Assembly (NCBI GenBank): GCA_004151065.3
Contig: NWUY0304075090.1
Span: 1 to 57,288, forward strand
Source: Larix sibirica
Lineage: Eukaryota > Streptophyta > Pinopsida > Pinales > Pinaceae
Length of the DNA stretch: 57,288 bases
Direction of reading: 5' to 3'
The notes under the pieces were generated by a model. It did not search any database. It saw only the letters and a program-made list of their open reading frames with translations, and had not been told where the DNA came from. Shown here piece by piece: positions 1 to 10,813 of the stretch; the stretch's first letter is position 1; every line of letters begins with the position of its first letter. The translations under genes and the position numbers were made by a program.

Positions 1-62
1 GAAAAGCTTGCTTGACCAAAGGTATACTTGCTTGACCGAAGGGAGGGCAAGGGAGGGCAAGG
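1..62 (+). repeat. Compound copy of the AAGG-ended short element
   Basis: Two overlapping copies of the dispersed element seen intact at 11911-11945. The core CTTGCTTGACC(A/G)AAGG occurs twice (from about 7 and 29), and the 3' tail GGGAGGGCAAGG is partly duplicated (45-62). The left end is cut by the window edge. This looks like one element inserted into, or slipped against, another. Confidence 0.75.
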
Positions 63-1080
63 ATAAATCCCTCTATCGAGTCTTCCTACGACTCTCTTTC
101 TCCCCTATCGGCCCGAATGAATGGGAAATCACCATATACAGCGGAAAGCATACCACTAATCCCCAAATCCCTACTGTTGAGGCAGGCTGTGGCGGGGAAG
201 ATCCACTCATTGGTGTGAGCCAGTAGGTTCATTTGAGGGAGAAGGACCGACGCCAGCCAAGGCCAGTGAGACCCAGAATGGAGCGAAAAATGCGAGGAGT
301 TATCCAAGGGGGTGTGGTTATATGCCAGCTTGAAGCAGGGTAGATATAGGAGCCTGCTTATATAGATAGTAAAATTAGAGGATTATTTACCAGGTAAGGC
401 TCGACCAAAGGGAGAGAGGATTTACCACATTATAGGACGGAGAGCTCCTGACACAAGGAAGGTAAGGCTTATGAGATTGGCTCAATTTCCCCACAATTAA
501 GATATTTATCATTACCATGTTCACACAGTTGTTGTAAACACGGGTCCTAAGGACCTGCTGAGCTAATGAATTGTCTAAGTAGGCGGTCTATTCTATGTGG
601 CGGATGCTTGTACCGCAAGGATTCAGATGGATTGGGTCTCCCACCTAACCGATGAGATCATTCATAACTGCCTGAATGCGCAGAACCATAAAAAGGATTG
701 AAAGTGAAAAACGTTTCTTATGTTTATGACCTTCACGCAATGAGGAGAACTGGTAGATTTGGCTTGATAACCAAGAGAACCTACAACTAAGTTATCGACA
801 CCACGAGATGAAGAGCTAATCTGCGACCCCAAAAAGCCTAATAAGACTGTTATCGATTTCTTCTTTGACAGAGAAAACTCCGCGCTATGTATGAGGCAGT
901 ACAAAAGTCCTCCAAGATCCAAAAAGGTGATGATCGACACATATGGAGGCCGGTACACATTTGAAGTTAGTTTCCCTTATTGTTACATACGCCAGCGGCT
1001 CAGTGATTAAGTGCGAATCAATATTAATAATTTGAAACCTTTTACTTCATGCTAATCCCCGAGCTTGTTAAACAGAACCT
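63..1080. other. Spacer without recognisable genes
   Basis: No coding signature on either strand; open frames are short and unlike known proteins. A diverged fragment of the AAGG-ended element (core GGCTCGACCAAAGGGAGAG) lies at about 396-419. Composition is CpG-normal near the left and purine-rich toward the right, where the fossil coding region begins. Confidence 0.5.
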
Positions 1081-3610
1081 CACACGATGGCCTAAGGAGG
1101 GAGAATAGGTAGAAAAAGGAGACAACATCTTGATACTTCTCTAGTGGTCCCGTCAAAGCAGAAGACACTATTTGTTAACATCGCAGAATATAACCCCGCA
1201 GTTACCTGAAGTAATAAGCTGTGGACTATTTAGAAGGAAGAATAAGACAAAGAATCAGGTAAGTATAGTACCTTGGCAGGGGAAGGAGCGGTGGCACCTA
1301 TCATCGTTGAGAGCCAGAATTTCTATAAAAAGATAGGAATAGCTCTGTCGGGTCATCCTGCAACTTTAGATGCCTCTAGCAGCAGAATGCCTCATAGTGT
1401 CACTGCCTCGCCTCAGACCAATACTTAAACAGTAATAGCAGAAGTCTATGCTTTAGTCCAGCAAAGTGGGCAGACGAAGTCATCAATATTGAAACTGCAG
1501 CAGTCTCTCCAACTGCAAGTCGTAGGATAATGTGGTCGAAAGATGCAAGGTACCTAAGAATATCCCGTCGAATCTCTGCAACCAATAGGGTTTTTTATAT
1601 TACCTCCATGCCACATTTTACCACAGCTGTGTTTATTTAGGTGCAAGAGATCACGAGAGATTCACATTCTGATGACTTTCGCAGAGAGCTAAAAACTAGA
1701 AACCGGCAAGACCGTGGAACTGCCATTGGACATCTTGTACATTGAATTGTCCCAATAGGAGAACCTAACGAAGGAGACTTATGCAGAAGTCCCAGTAAAA
1801 TAAATGCAGACTTAGATGCCCCTATAAACCCCGCAGAGTCTAAATTTAAGATCAACAAAGACGCAAGTAAGCCCGAGAGATAAGGCTACATCAGTGGCGC
1901 AGGATCTAAATGCGTAGGAAGCCTAGAACCTTAGTTCCTAGCTAGGGAATAGGTTTGGCTGGTCTGTAGTTATGAATTAGTCCAATTAAGAGGCCATAAT
2001 AGATGAATATATGCGGGCTCATCCTGGAACTATGCTCGTCATAAAGTAGGTCAACTTAGTTCTGGAATCGGTAATCTATTAACCAATGTTAGGAGGAGTC
2101 TGCAATCTCACCACAACCCTTCAGGGAACAAGGTCTGATTTGAGTTTGGATTCACCTAATCCATGATAGACTCAACTGGGCAGACTGGGGGAAGGGCTTA
2201 GCATTTCTAGATATCGTCGTAGGCATATGCCTCTGTAGAACTCAAGGAAGTAGACCTATAAAAGCAGGACATCACTTAATTAGATGCCATTGTGATTAAC
2301 TCCAGAGGGGATTTGAACTCAAGGCTGAGAAACAATGACCAATATTTAGAGCAACTAAAAGCCTAAAATCCTCAATTGAAAGAAACAGTGGAGAAGCATA
2401 TTGTACAAAGCGAGTCCCTACACACTACCTATAACCAAGCTCGCGAGCAGGAAACCCAGTGGAAGGCGTAAGATGACCAATCCATTGCAGGACAGGAACA
2501 ATTTATAAACAGGTGTGGGATGCCTAGAAAGGAAAGGCTGCAGTCCATTATAAGGCTACCAGGGTGGAACAGGAGCTGATTGCTCTTATTTATAAAATAT
2601 TACCGTTCCTCCCATAAGCATTTTACGTGGCCAAGAAGCCATGCAACATGGTCACCAAAGTAACTACTGTGCTGCGTCAAGTAGTGGAGACATTCAGAGG
2701 GCTACAACATTCAGAGACCACGGACAAAGAAAGAAAGACAAGGAGCGATCGCAGCCGCAAAAGAAGAAGATCAACAGAAAGTAGAGGACAAAGACAGAAG
2801 GAAAAGAATGGACTTACTAGGGACCCTACAATTTATGAAGCCAATACCTAATTTGGATGGTTAGATCTGTTGTGCATTAAGAGTCATACTCTATGGGCAG
2901 AATTTCTTCTATGGGCAGAATTTGAAACCAAAATAAGATTATAGCAAAGCTAAAAAAGAAAATCGAAGCTAGAGAGATACCACGATAAATATAACCATGC
3001 ATACATGGAGACTGTAACCATCGATAGCACAGATAAAATGGATGAAGCTAGGAAGCTTTTAATACGGCAAGATGGCATGGAAGATAAAGATAACTTCCTG
3101 TGGAACATGACCGGAGAACTTGAGTGGAAAGCTTAAGAACAGTTCGTCTTCTCTACGAGAGACATTAAAAAGAGAGCTTAGGCTCAGGTAAGACCCTGTC
3201 TAGAGAAGGGTCCGACAGAAGAGACTAATACAAAGGATACACATGCCGACTTCGTCCATCAGAAACATAACGCTATAAAAAATATGGAAGTGGTCGGCTT
3301 TTTAACTGTTTCAATATGCATCAATCCGGGACATTCCAAAGTTAGAGCCCATGTTTTAAGAGGTCAACACCGTAACCAACTTGGAATAAGTTCGACAAAG
3401 TGGTCAGGGAACTGTGGGGGCTATTATTTTACCAAGGAGCAGATACGAATATCCGAGTTCGACAGAGTAGGATGATCCGCATAAGACACTGATCCGCAGA
3501 AGCCTGAGTATGAGGACAAAAAGGGAAAGCATTGGATCAACCACAGTTCCACCAACCCAGAAGCCTCTACGCATTAAGATGAAACGAGCAGAGGCCTTTC
3601 ATAATAGTGG
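1081..3610 (+). pseudogene. Decayed coiled-coil protein gene, probably from a retroelement
   Basis: Purine-rich sequence with protein-like patches on the forward strand. From about 2320 it reads as a Glu/Gln/Lys-rich, heptad-like coiled coil; a frame change near 2520 leads into hydrophobic helices and then a basic Arg/Lys/Ser tail (about 2720-2800). A further charged segment runs to about 3600. Stops inside the frames are mostly TAA or TAG where Gln would fit (for example near 2388, 2468, 2525 and 2618). I see no zinc knuckle, protease or reverse transcriptase. A retroelement LTR-like end follows directly, so a gag-like protein or an extra ORF of an LTR retrotransposon is the best guess. The part before 1900 is weaker. 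The family is not identified. Confidence 0.45.
2891..2923 (+). repeat. Short tandem duplication
   Basis: Two adjacent copies of CTATGGGCAGAATTT separated by CTT, inside the coiled-coil fossil. It is likely a slippage duplication. Confidence 0.8.
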
Positions 3611-3639
3611 AATATAGGTTTAAATTAAAGATTCATTTA

Positions 3640-4090
3640 GAATCTTCTACAACCATTTAACCCAGGCTATACATATGGGTTCTACTTATATTGTAACGAT
3701 TGGTGTTGTTGCTCATTTATTGTTAGTTCTGTTTCCGGTTAGGTGATGGTGTCTACTTCGTAAAGTTCTGTGATCTGATAGTCTGTTGTAAGGCTGAAGC
3801 CTATACGTAATCCATTTTCTTTTAATACAATGAGTTACAGAGATGTTCGGCATATATCTTTGTTCTTGTATGCTATATGGATTATATCTATATTCTTTTC
3901 TTTTCTGTACATGATTGGTTTCCTTCCTATTTGAATGAATGTGATTAAAAGTGAACTAATTGAATCTGCACCTCCACCACTTCCCACTACTCTACACATT
4001 AATGAAATTACAATAATAATACATGCCTCGGGTGAGACCTCTTTCCTCTTAAAGGTTTAATATATCGGCATACTAGAATACACCGGGCCT
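3640..4090 (+). mobile_element. LTR-like fragment of the TGTTGG family
   Basis: The 3' part (4025-4090) matches the conserved end box of the LTRs at 19232-19948 and 50413-50775: CTCGGGTGAGACC, a TTTAATATATCGGC stretch, then a CGGGCC-type segment. The match stops at about 4090 against the LINE fossil, so the LTR end and the primer-binding site are missing. The left boundary is not defined; T-rich sequence from about 3640 is assigned to it by position only. Confidence 0.6.
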
Positions 4091-4975
4091 TTTTTCCACA
4101 TCTTCTGTCCATTTACCAAGTTTCCTTCCTATAATTCCTCCCATTAGTTTTATGAACACCAAGCTGATCATTATTTTTTTGTAGTTCCCTGGGTTGTTCT
4201 TCTCCCTTCCTTTGAAGATCAATATAATGAAACTTGTGATCCAGCATTTTTTAACTTGAGGGCCTTCCAAGAGCATTTGGTTGAGTGTCGCTGATAAGCA
4301 ATGGCTTATATATTCCTGCCCTCACTTGAGGTGTTCTGCTTGGAGGCCTTCGATATCCTTTGCTTTCCCCACTTCTAGCCTTTTTATACTTTCTTCCACT
4401 TTATCTATTGTGAAAACATTCCCTTGAGCGCCTTTTCTGAGGGCATACCTGTTGCTGTTATGTTTTCATAAAGCTGTTTTGTGCATGCCAGCCATTGCAG
4501 CCCTTAAATGTTATTTTACTTTTTTTTATTGTTTGCAGCTGTGAACTCTTTGGGGTTTCTTTTTTCCATGCCTAGCAGTGCCTCTTGTCTCTTTTACATA
4601 TTTGCCCTTCAGGGTCCTTACAACCTGTTTGTAGGGCTTTATATTTACGCTGGTGGGGTTTAGTTTGTAGGTCTTCTTTGTATTTTGGCATGCCATGTCA
4701 TACCATGGGTTGACTGGAAAGCTGTTTGATAGTTGCCTTAGTCTCCCTGTGTTATGATTTATGCACTTTTCTAGGTTGAGCCTGCTTGCTATCATAAGTT
4801 CCTTGCACTTCTGCTCTGCTTTCCTAGCAGCCCTAATAAAGTCGGGCTGGGAGGTAATTTGTTCTATTGCTGTTTGAAACTTTTCTATTTTGAAATGAAA
4901 AAATAAGTGACATTCCGAATGTGCTATAAGCACCAAGCCCAAAAATAAGGTCTGATTAAAAGCCAAGGTATATGT
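4091..4975 (-). pseudogene. LINE (non-LTR retrotransposon) ORF2 fragment: linker and start of RT
   Basis: Reading leftward, 4966-4526 is an open stretch resembling the segment between endonuclease and reverse transcriptase in plant L1-like elements, with the NPWYDMACQ type of motif and basic helices. About 4430-4310 then gives a helix of the type VEESIKRLEVGKAKD, the usual block before the RT fingers. Positions 4276-4073 hold the first RT block (SFIILIFKGREKNNPGNY), the family's I-x-K/F-G-x-x-x-x-P-x-NYR region. Frame changes separate the pieces and there is one stop in the middle part. The palm motifs with the catalytic aspartates and the endonuclease are absent. It abuts an LTR fragment, so one insertion probably truncated the other. 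Identification as LINE is firm. Confidence 0.85.
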
Positions 4976-5400
4976 AAATAAGTCAAGGTATATGTTTCTG
5001 TATAGGTTGAGGAAGAGTTTCTAGGTCTAGTAAGAGTTATAGGTCAAGGGTTGAGGGTCGAGGTGGAGTGCTATGGTTTCTTCATCGAGTTCGATGTAGC
5101 GAGGGTCGAGGGTCTAGGGTCTATATCTCCGTATGTGCTGCTTCTATGTGGGCCGTGTATATGTGCTGCAATGACTGGTAATGACCGGTTGGGTTGGTCT
5201 CTCGGCTGGGAATGATCAATCGGCAATTATCGGTTGTAAAAGCCCCTCAGGTAATGATCTTATATCGGCAGACTGTCAATGCCCCTTCCCTGTGGCAACC
5301 GACTGCTGGGAATGCTAAACTGGGAATGAGGGTCTCTCGACAGACAGTGCCCGTGTGTGAATGAGGTTATTCCAGGTATTGGCTATCGGGAATGACCCTC

Positions 5401-5432
5401 ACTAACTGACTAACTGACTAACTGACTAACTC
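5401..5432 (+). repeat. 8-bp microsatellite, 4 copies
   Basis: ACTAACTG repeated four times, the last copy ending in C. Confidence 0.95.
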
Positions 5433-5736
5433 ACTGGTACCATACCATGTCGAGTGGATGTATCATGTTTTGAAGGTGACTCGGTTATCGTGGTTTTCCT
5501 TTTCTGATTGTTTGTTAATAACGTGGGTCCATTTCCTCTCGTCCAACCCTGGCTCCTTACTCCCATCAAGTATAAGAAAGCAAGTAATCAACTTGTCCAT
5601 CTTCGACATCCACTGGGCCTTCCTTCAACTTGTTGGCTACCTCCTTATGACCACCTCCTGGAATGATACTGTCTATCTACCTCCTGGATGTGAAAACTGG
5701 GCACGGAAAACTGGGTACGGACTAGAGTTAATGCAC

Positions 5737-5790
5737 TGAGTAGAGCTTGTATGAGTAGAGTTTCAATGAGTATAGCTTCCCATGAGTAGA
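5737..5790 (+). repeat. Degenerate tandem ATGAGTAGAGC repeat
   Basis: Four imperfect copies of (A)TGAGTAGAGCTT/TTTC, spaced about 14-17 bp. Confidence 0.75.
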
Positions 5791-5796
5791 ACATCA

Positions 5797-5820
5797 TTCA
5801 TGCACTGCCAAGAGTTCTAT
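5797..5820 (+). repeat. Direct repeat, first copy
   Basis: TTCATGCACTGCCAAGAGTT recurs with one change at 6008-6030. Confidence 0.85.
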
Positions 5821-6007
5821 CACTGACTGGCTATGAGACTGTTGCCTATGGGTTATGACTGTCATGTACTCTTTAAATTGACTCTTGGTATCGCCTAGCG
5901 TCAAAGAGTCCTGGCATTGACTGATCAAGTAGCGGCATTGATTCCTGGGATTTTTTTCTGTATGACTCCTGGGCACTGACACTACTTGGCACCGACTAGA
6001 CCTTTGT

Positions 6008-6030
6008 TCATGCACTGACAAGAGTTCTAG
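6008..6030 (+). repeat. Direct repeat, second copy
   Basis: Partner of 5797-5820, about 210 bp downstream. Confidence 0.85.
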
Positions 6031-6589
6031 GTTTGCTGAGTATAGGTTCCTGAATAGAGGAGGTTCATGCTGACCTTCTAGCTGATACTGCAAACAGGCT
6101 GGCTACTACAGCTTATGAGTGTTACGTACCTGCTGTCAATTCTGTGTGTATGCAATATGTGTATCCCTTGTGTCTCTGTAGGAGTAGCCCCATCGAATAG
6201 TCCCCATTTTGAGTAGTTCTAAATGTAAGCGGCTGTAGGAACTCTGTTTCGTATCGGTAAGCTCTAGTGCCATCGTGTATTTTCCTTTTCTCGTCGTCGG
6301 TGGTAACGTGTAGTATTTTTAACCTCTCTGGTAAACATGTACTGGGTGAAGAAGTGAATCGGTGCACCTAACCCACCCCCCGTTGAATCATATATAAAAA
6401 TATAGCTGTCGTACACCTCACTCTTGTTTGAGGTATAGCTAACCCAGTCCCAGCCCCCCCATTGATTAGTCCTCTCCTTGTGTATTATTCCCCTGTGAGT
6501 ATGCCTTGTGAGTAGCTAAAAGTGTATCTGTGTGAATAGGCCCCCCTTTCATTGGATTAGTCCCCAGTGTCTTAGCCAATTTTATTAGC

Positions 6590-6690
6590 CAAGCCAATTA
6601 GCCCAGTCGAATAGCAAAGGGGCCATCCCATTCAGCCCAGTTGAATAGCCCACTCTATGAGCCCAGTCGAGTAGCCCAGCCAAGCGAATA
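6590..6690 (+). repeat. Degenerate AGCCCAGTCGAATAG repeats
   Basis: Four or five imperfect copies of AGCCCAGT(C/T)GA(A/G)TAGC in about 100 bp. Confidence 0.7.
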
Positions 6691-7965
6691 AATCCATCGC
6701 GCCTAACACAAGAAACGTGATTAAAAGGGGGAATTTTAGTAATAAAAAATTTTTTAGTATCCGCGATGAGGGGGGATAATGCCTCTCCTTTTAGTCGAGC
6801 CCTCCTTCCGTTGGACCTCGTACCCCCTAAAAACGTGGTGTGGCTAAAATAAAACAGTGAATTATAAGTTTTTAAAGAATTAAGTAGCAAGCTAACTTAG
6901 TGTCTACCCTCGAGCAGGTAGTCCCTGGATAAATAAATATTGTTTGGTGGGACCATGGCTCAATGGATCTGCTCGTCCGGTGGGAAACATGGGGTCCATT
7001 TATCATATGGTGATAATTACTTCTCTTTCACGTATGGCGCCAACTTGGTAACTTGGTAAAAAGAAATATGTAATATGATATCTGGCTATGACCTTCTGGC
7101 AATGACTGGCTACTGCAATGACTGGTGCTCTATGTGCTGGTGCTGTAGGAACCCTGTGTTCCGTATATGTAAGCCCCGTCCCGGGAACATTCATTCTGTC
7201 TACCCCACCCGCGGTCTATCCGTTGGCAGTAGTCGTCCTCCGGACCACCCCTCTAAAAGACTGGCAATCCATCAAATAAAGAAATCCCTCATACTTGTGC
7301 TAACTGGGCATCTCCAAAAGATAATATCTGTCCACGTCTACTCTGCCAGGTATCTCTATATTTAGCAAAGCATACCCCCATGGTAGGATCGAACTATCTA
7401 TAAGTTGAGCAACTCGTCCCCGTTAGGGCAAAAAAGAAGCTGTTGGCTTTCAATCGTCAAAGCATATCCATCCGTAACAGGTGACCGCTCTGTTTATTGT
7501 GGATTCCCAGCTATTGGTTGGTAGCACCGCTCTTTTTATGGATTAGTCCCAGCTCTAATCCCAATGGTATGTAGTCAGCATGGGGTAGTGTAGTTCGTCA
7601 CGATAGGTAGTCGTGGGTTGTATTATTAAATTAAAGCGGGAAAGTTATTCGTCGGAAGGTTAAACAAAGCAGGTCTCTTATCTCCGTTCCCACCAGGATA
7701 TATCTGTTTCGCACCACGTCCCCGTAAGGTAACAAAAAAGTAATGATAGCATATATAATGTCTCTTCAAATAGAAAATTATCCCACTTATTTAAGCTGGT
7801 GAGCTAAAAAACTACGCTCTCCAACCCTGGGTAAATAAGGGATACGGATCCCTAGCCCTCTTATAGATACAATGTTTCTGGCACCATTTCCAAGACATAT
7901 CGTCCAAATTGGACCTCATTGACTCAATTATTAGATCCACAGTCTTTTTTTCGGAGGTGTGGGGT

Positions 7966-7995
7966 CCTAGCCTTCTTTAGCCTAGCCTTCTTTAG
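7966..7995 (+). repeat. 15-bp tandem duplication
   Basis: CCTAGCCTTCTTTAG occurs twice in a row. Confidence 0.95.
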
Positions 7996-8119
7996 TTTTA
8001 TTGGGCCCGTGACAAGATAGTCCAGACCATCTTGCTCCGTCGCATCATCAGATGCAAGAGTTCAATTTCCCAACACCATTCAAGCAGAGTTTAATGGGCA
8101 CCATTTTCGATTAGATATT

Positions 8120-8730
8120 AGAATTTAAGACTTGTTGAGTTATTGCGTTATCTCCAGAGTTATGCAGATTCAGCTGTAGGCAGGGATCGGTACCCATGCC
8201 TTGCCCTTTGCTCTTTGGAGGCCATATCTCAGTCCGCCCCCATTGGAGAGAGTAAACTGCTGGTTTCAAAATGTTTCATGTTTACTTCAACCAGCTGGCA
8301 TATTGATGGATTGCCTTCCCAATTAGAGTACTATTTATGCCCTTGGTAACTTCCTACCTACTAGGCAGGAGATGAACGGAATTATCAGGGAGGATATTGA
8401 CAGGCGATATATTAATATTAGTTGGATTGCACCTCAGGGGATTTCAGCCCAAGATGGCCTTTATATGCAGAGCACTTAATGGAGCTAAGGGACAGTCTCA
8501 TTTTTATACCCCCTAATACTCCGGCATTGGATGCACGTGATCCGAATTTACCTAGGCCAATTTTGGGTGGGCTCTCATCAGCTTTGGATAGACGCTGAAC
8601 ACCAGATTCCACGGGAGGACTGGTTATGTCGGCTTTGCCACAGACAAGAGCCCGAGACTTATTAGCACTTTTTTATATGCCCCCGGTATTATGCATTACG
8701 CAGATGGTTCCATTGCTTGTGAAGATAGTA
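8120..8730 (+). pseudogene. Coding fossil with a CCHC-type finger like the C-terminus of a reverse transcriptase
   Basis: Protein-like patches in shifting frames. The best part (about 8597-8690) reads WLCRLCHRQEPET, one in-frame TAG, then HFFICPRYYALRR, giving Cys-x2-Cys-x9-His-x3-Cys. This resembles the zinc-binding region found after the RT domain in some non-LTR elements. Just upstream, about 8380-8480 also looks coding (INISWIAPQG). I see no RT catalytic block, so the family is a guess from the finger pattern alone. In another frame, 8691-9032 stays open for 113 codons without any recognised domain. Confidence 0.35.
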
Positions 8731-10290
8731 ACACAATTAACTCTCCACATTATTCTGGTCTTCATACAGGGGGCCGGGCCTTATATATGGTAGAGGCCTT
8801 GGATTTATATATCTCATCCTTCAGCTACCCCCAGACCATATACTACTTAATATTATTACTTTTTGATTTCCAGTGCTCCCGGCAAACAGGGGTACCAAGA
8901 GGCAGTCAGATAGCAGTACCATTTCAGCGCCTAAATCTGGAAGACTTCGAAGAGCAATCCGGCCCCGACCAATTAGACCCATGCGGAGTTGCCGACTTAT
9001 ATTCCGGGATAGCACCTGCTAAACCAGGATAAAATCCATATAGTCCACTTCCTTTAAGTTCCAGCGGCGGGGCATCATAGATAGAGATAAAGTCCTCGGA
9101 CCAGTTCTAGCCTATCCAGCCAATTTTTTATATAGAGTTTATTTGCTTCAGCCTTTTTGGTAGGAGTGTTGCTTCAGAGGACAACAGCCTCCTATCTCCT
9201 TTTCTGGGCAACACACATTTGGTGCCCTAAGGCTTATTTTATTCGGCTTTTTTCTCTTTCTCTTCCTATGAGGCGGCCTCGGCTACAGGGCGGGCTTCGT
9301 CTTCGTATCTGACCGGCCTTGTCGTAGCCATATCCGTAATCTAGATTAGCGTTTCCAATGAACCGACCGAATGTGCCCTCCTTCTTCACCAGAGACGGGA
9401 AAAAATAGAGGCACGGAGTTTGAACCTGCCACCCTTCGTAAGAGAAAAGAGGGTAGCCTCAGAATGAGTGCTCTTGGGCCTCAAACAAGAATGAATAAGG
9501 AAGAACAGAAGGACGCGGCGAGAGCCATTCGAAGGGGCCCACATCATAAGTTCGCACGCCTTTGCGGAACCACCTCACGACCCTCCAAATACCCTTTCCA
9601 CTAGAGTCCCTCACATACACCCCCCCCATACCCCTATAATTCGCCCTATTTCCATCGAATCTATTATTCCAGCCTTGCTTCTCTTTATTCTTCCCGGTGG
9701 CTGCTCTCTCTTCTCCCTTTCCCGGTGATAGCTCTTTCTCCTTATTATTCTACCGTGGTCCTTGCTTTATTCTTATCTTACAGGGAGGGGTTTCAACTTA
9801 TAAATAATGGGCGGGATAGCCACTCACTATCAAACGGGCTTTGCCATTCATTTTGTAATTGGCCTGCCTTCCCTTTTAGTACTTATTGGGAGGGGGGCAC
9901 TCGACCGAGAGAAGAGACCAACTAGCTATAGTCGGGTCAACCGGGCCTTTTTCTGAACTAGGATAGGGGGTACCCTCTTAACTATATGGCGACGACAGCG
10001 CCTTCAGCCCTTTAGGCACGACCTCAGGCCTTAACTGGGGTAGGTGGGGAATAATAGTAATAAGAAGAAGGTTATCAAGAATAGCCCGCCCCTTCAAAAG
10101 GTGAGGTTTAAAGACTAATAAAAAGGCATTTGAGAGGTTGATCCATATACTTATATCGTATTTACTTCTTAAGCCTACAGTTAAGGAAGTGCGATGCTAC
10201 CAACGCGTGCGTGGGAACTGCCCTATTTATTAACTACTCCCAGAATTTAGATAGTAGGTGGGGCTTGGGCACTTTTCATATTCGTATTAC
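8731..10290. other. GC-richer spacer
   Basis: No gene recognised. Positions 9371-9604 (+) are open for 77 codons of basic, low-complexity sequence that I could not match. Poly-C and CCCGGTG words are common at 9600-9730. It reads like ordinary mitochondrial spacer. Confidence 0.5.
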
Positions 10291-10297
10291 CTTTAGA

Positions 10298-10330
10298 AGC
10301 CTACATGATGAATGAATTGGTAGTTTTATC
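10298..10330 (+). repeat. Dispersed direct repeat b, copy 1
   Basis: AGCCTACATGATGAATGAATTGGTAGTTTTA; a diverged copy lies at 10634-10675 with an extra ATTAATTA. Confidence 0.75.
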
Positions 10331-10568
10331 TACTGCTACCAACAACCTGGCGTCTTCACAACCCTTGATATACTTGCTAAATGACCTGAACTTTGACCAT
10401 TGCACGGACGGGCGTTCAACAACACTTGCTGAAATAATCTTAGTTGGTTGGTACTTAGACCTTTAGTATTACCTTTAGCCGGAAGGATTTATTAAGTGTG
10501 ACAGCAACCCACTTGTTCTTTTAACTACCCTTTAGATACTTGCTCACTTAACTTAGTGATTGGGCGCG

Positions 10569-10622
10569 CTTCCAAACCACTTGCTCGAGTCATGCTTAGT
10601 GGGGTAGGCACTATTGCTATTT
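10569..10622 (+). repeat. 54-bp direct repeat a, copy 1
   Basis: Starts CTTCCAAACCACTTGCTCGA and ends GGCACTATTGCTATTT; the second copy is at 10760-10813 with about two differences. Confidence 0.9.
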
Positions 10623-10633
10623 ACTTGGAACAT

Positions 10634-10675
10634 CAGCCTACACAACGAATGAATTAATTAATTGGTAGTTTTACC
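10634..10675 (+). repeat. Dispersed direct repeat b, copy 2
   Basis: Partner of 10298-10330. It sits between the two copies of repeat a, so the repeats interleave. Confidence 0.7.
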
Positions 10676-10759
10676 TAGAAAAAAAAACCACCTCTTGTTT
10701 TCACCTTACTTGATCTTGATATACCAACTTATATACTTGAACTTAGAGAGAGCTTTGCC

Positions 10760-10813
10760 CTTCCAAAACACTTGCTTGAGTCATGCTTAGTGGGGTAGGC
10801 ACTATTGCTATTT
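10760..10813 (+). repeat. 54-bp direct repeat a, copy 2
   Basis: Partner of 10569-10622, 191 bp downstream. Pairs like this can support local recombination in plant mitochondrial DNA. Confidence 0.9.

Larger units (their letters stand above)
4976..8020. other. CpG-normal, repeat-rich spacer
   Basis: No gene recognised. The stretch is built of short repeated words: GGGTCGAGG-type repeats at about 5040-5120, GCAATGACTGG words (about 5168, 7099, 7114), ATGAGTAGAG words (5737-5790), CCCAGTCGAATAG words (6590-6690) and CGTCCCCGTnAGG words (7413 and 7719). Open frames of 60-100 codons exist here but show no family resemblance and run through the repeats. Confidence 0.6.

Noticed and set aside
7365-7440. 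Reverse-strand T-arm-like sequence (ATAGTTCGATCCTACC) suggesting a tRNA
   Set aside because: One of five T-stem pairs is lost and no acceptor, D or anticodon arm can be built around it.
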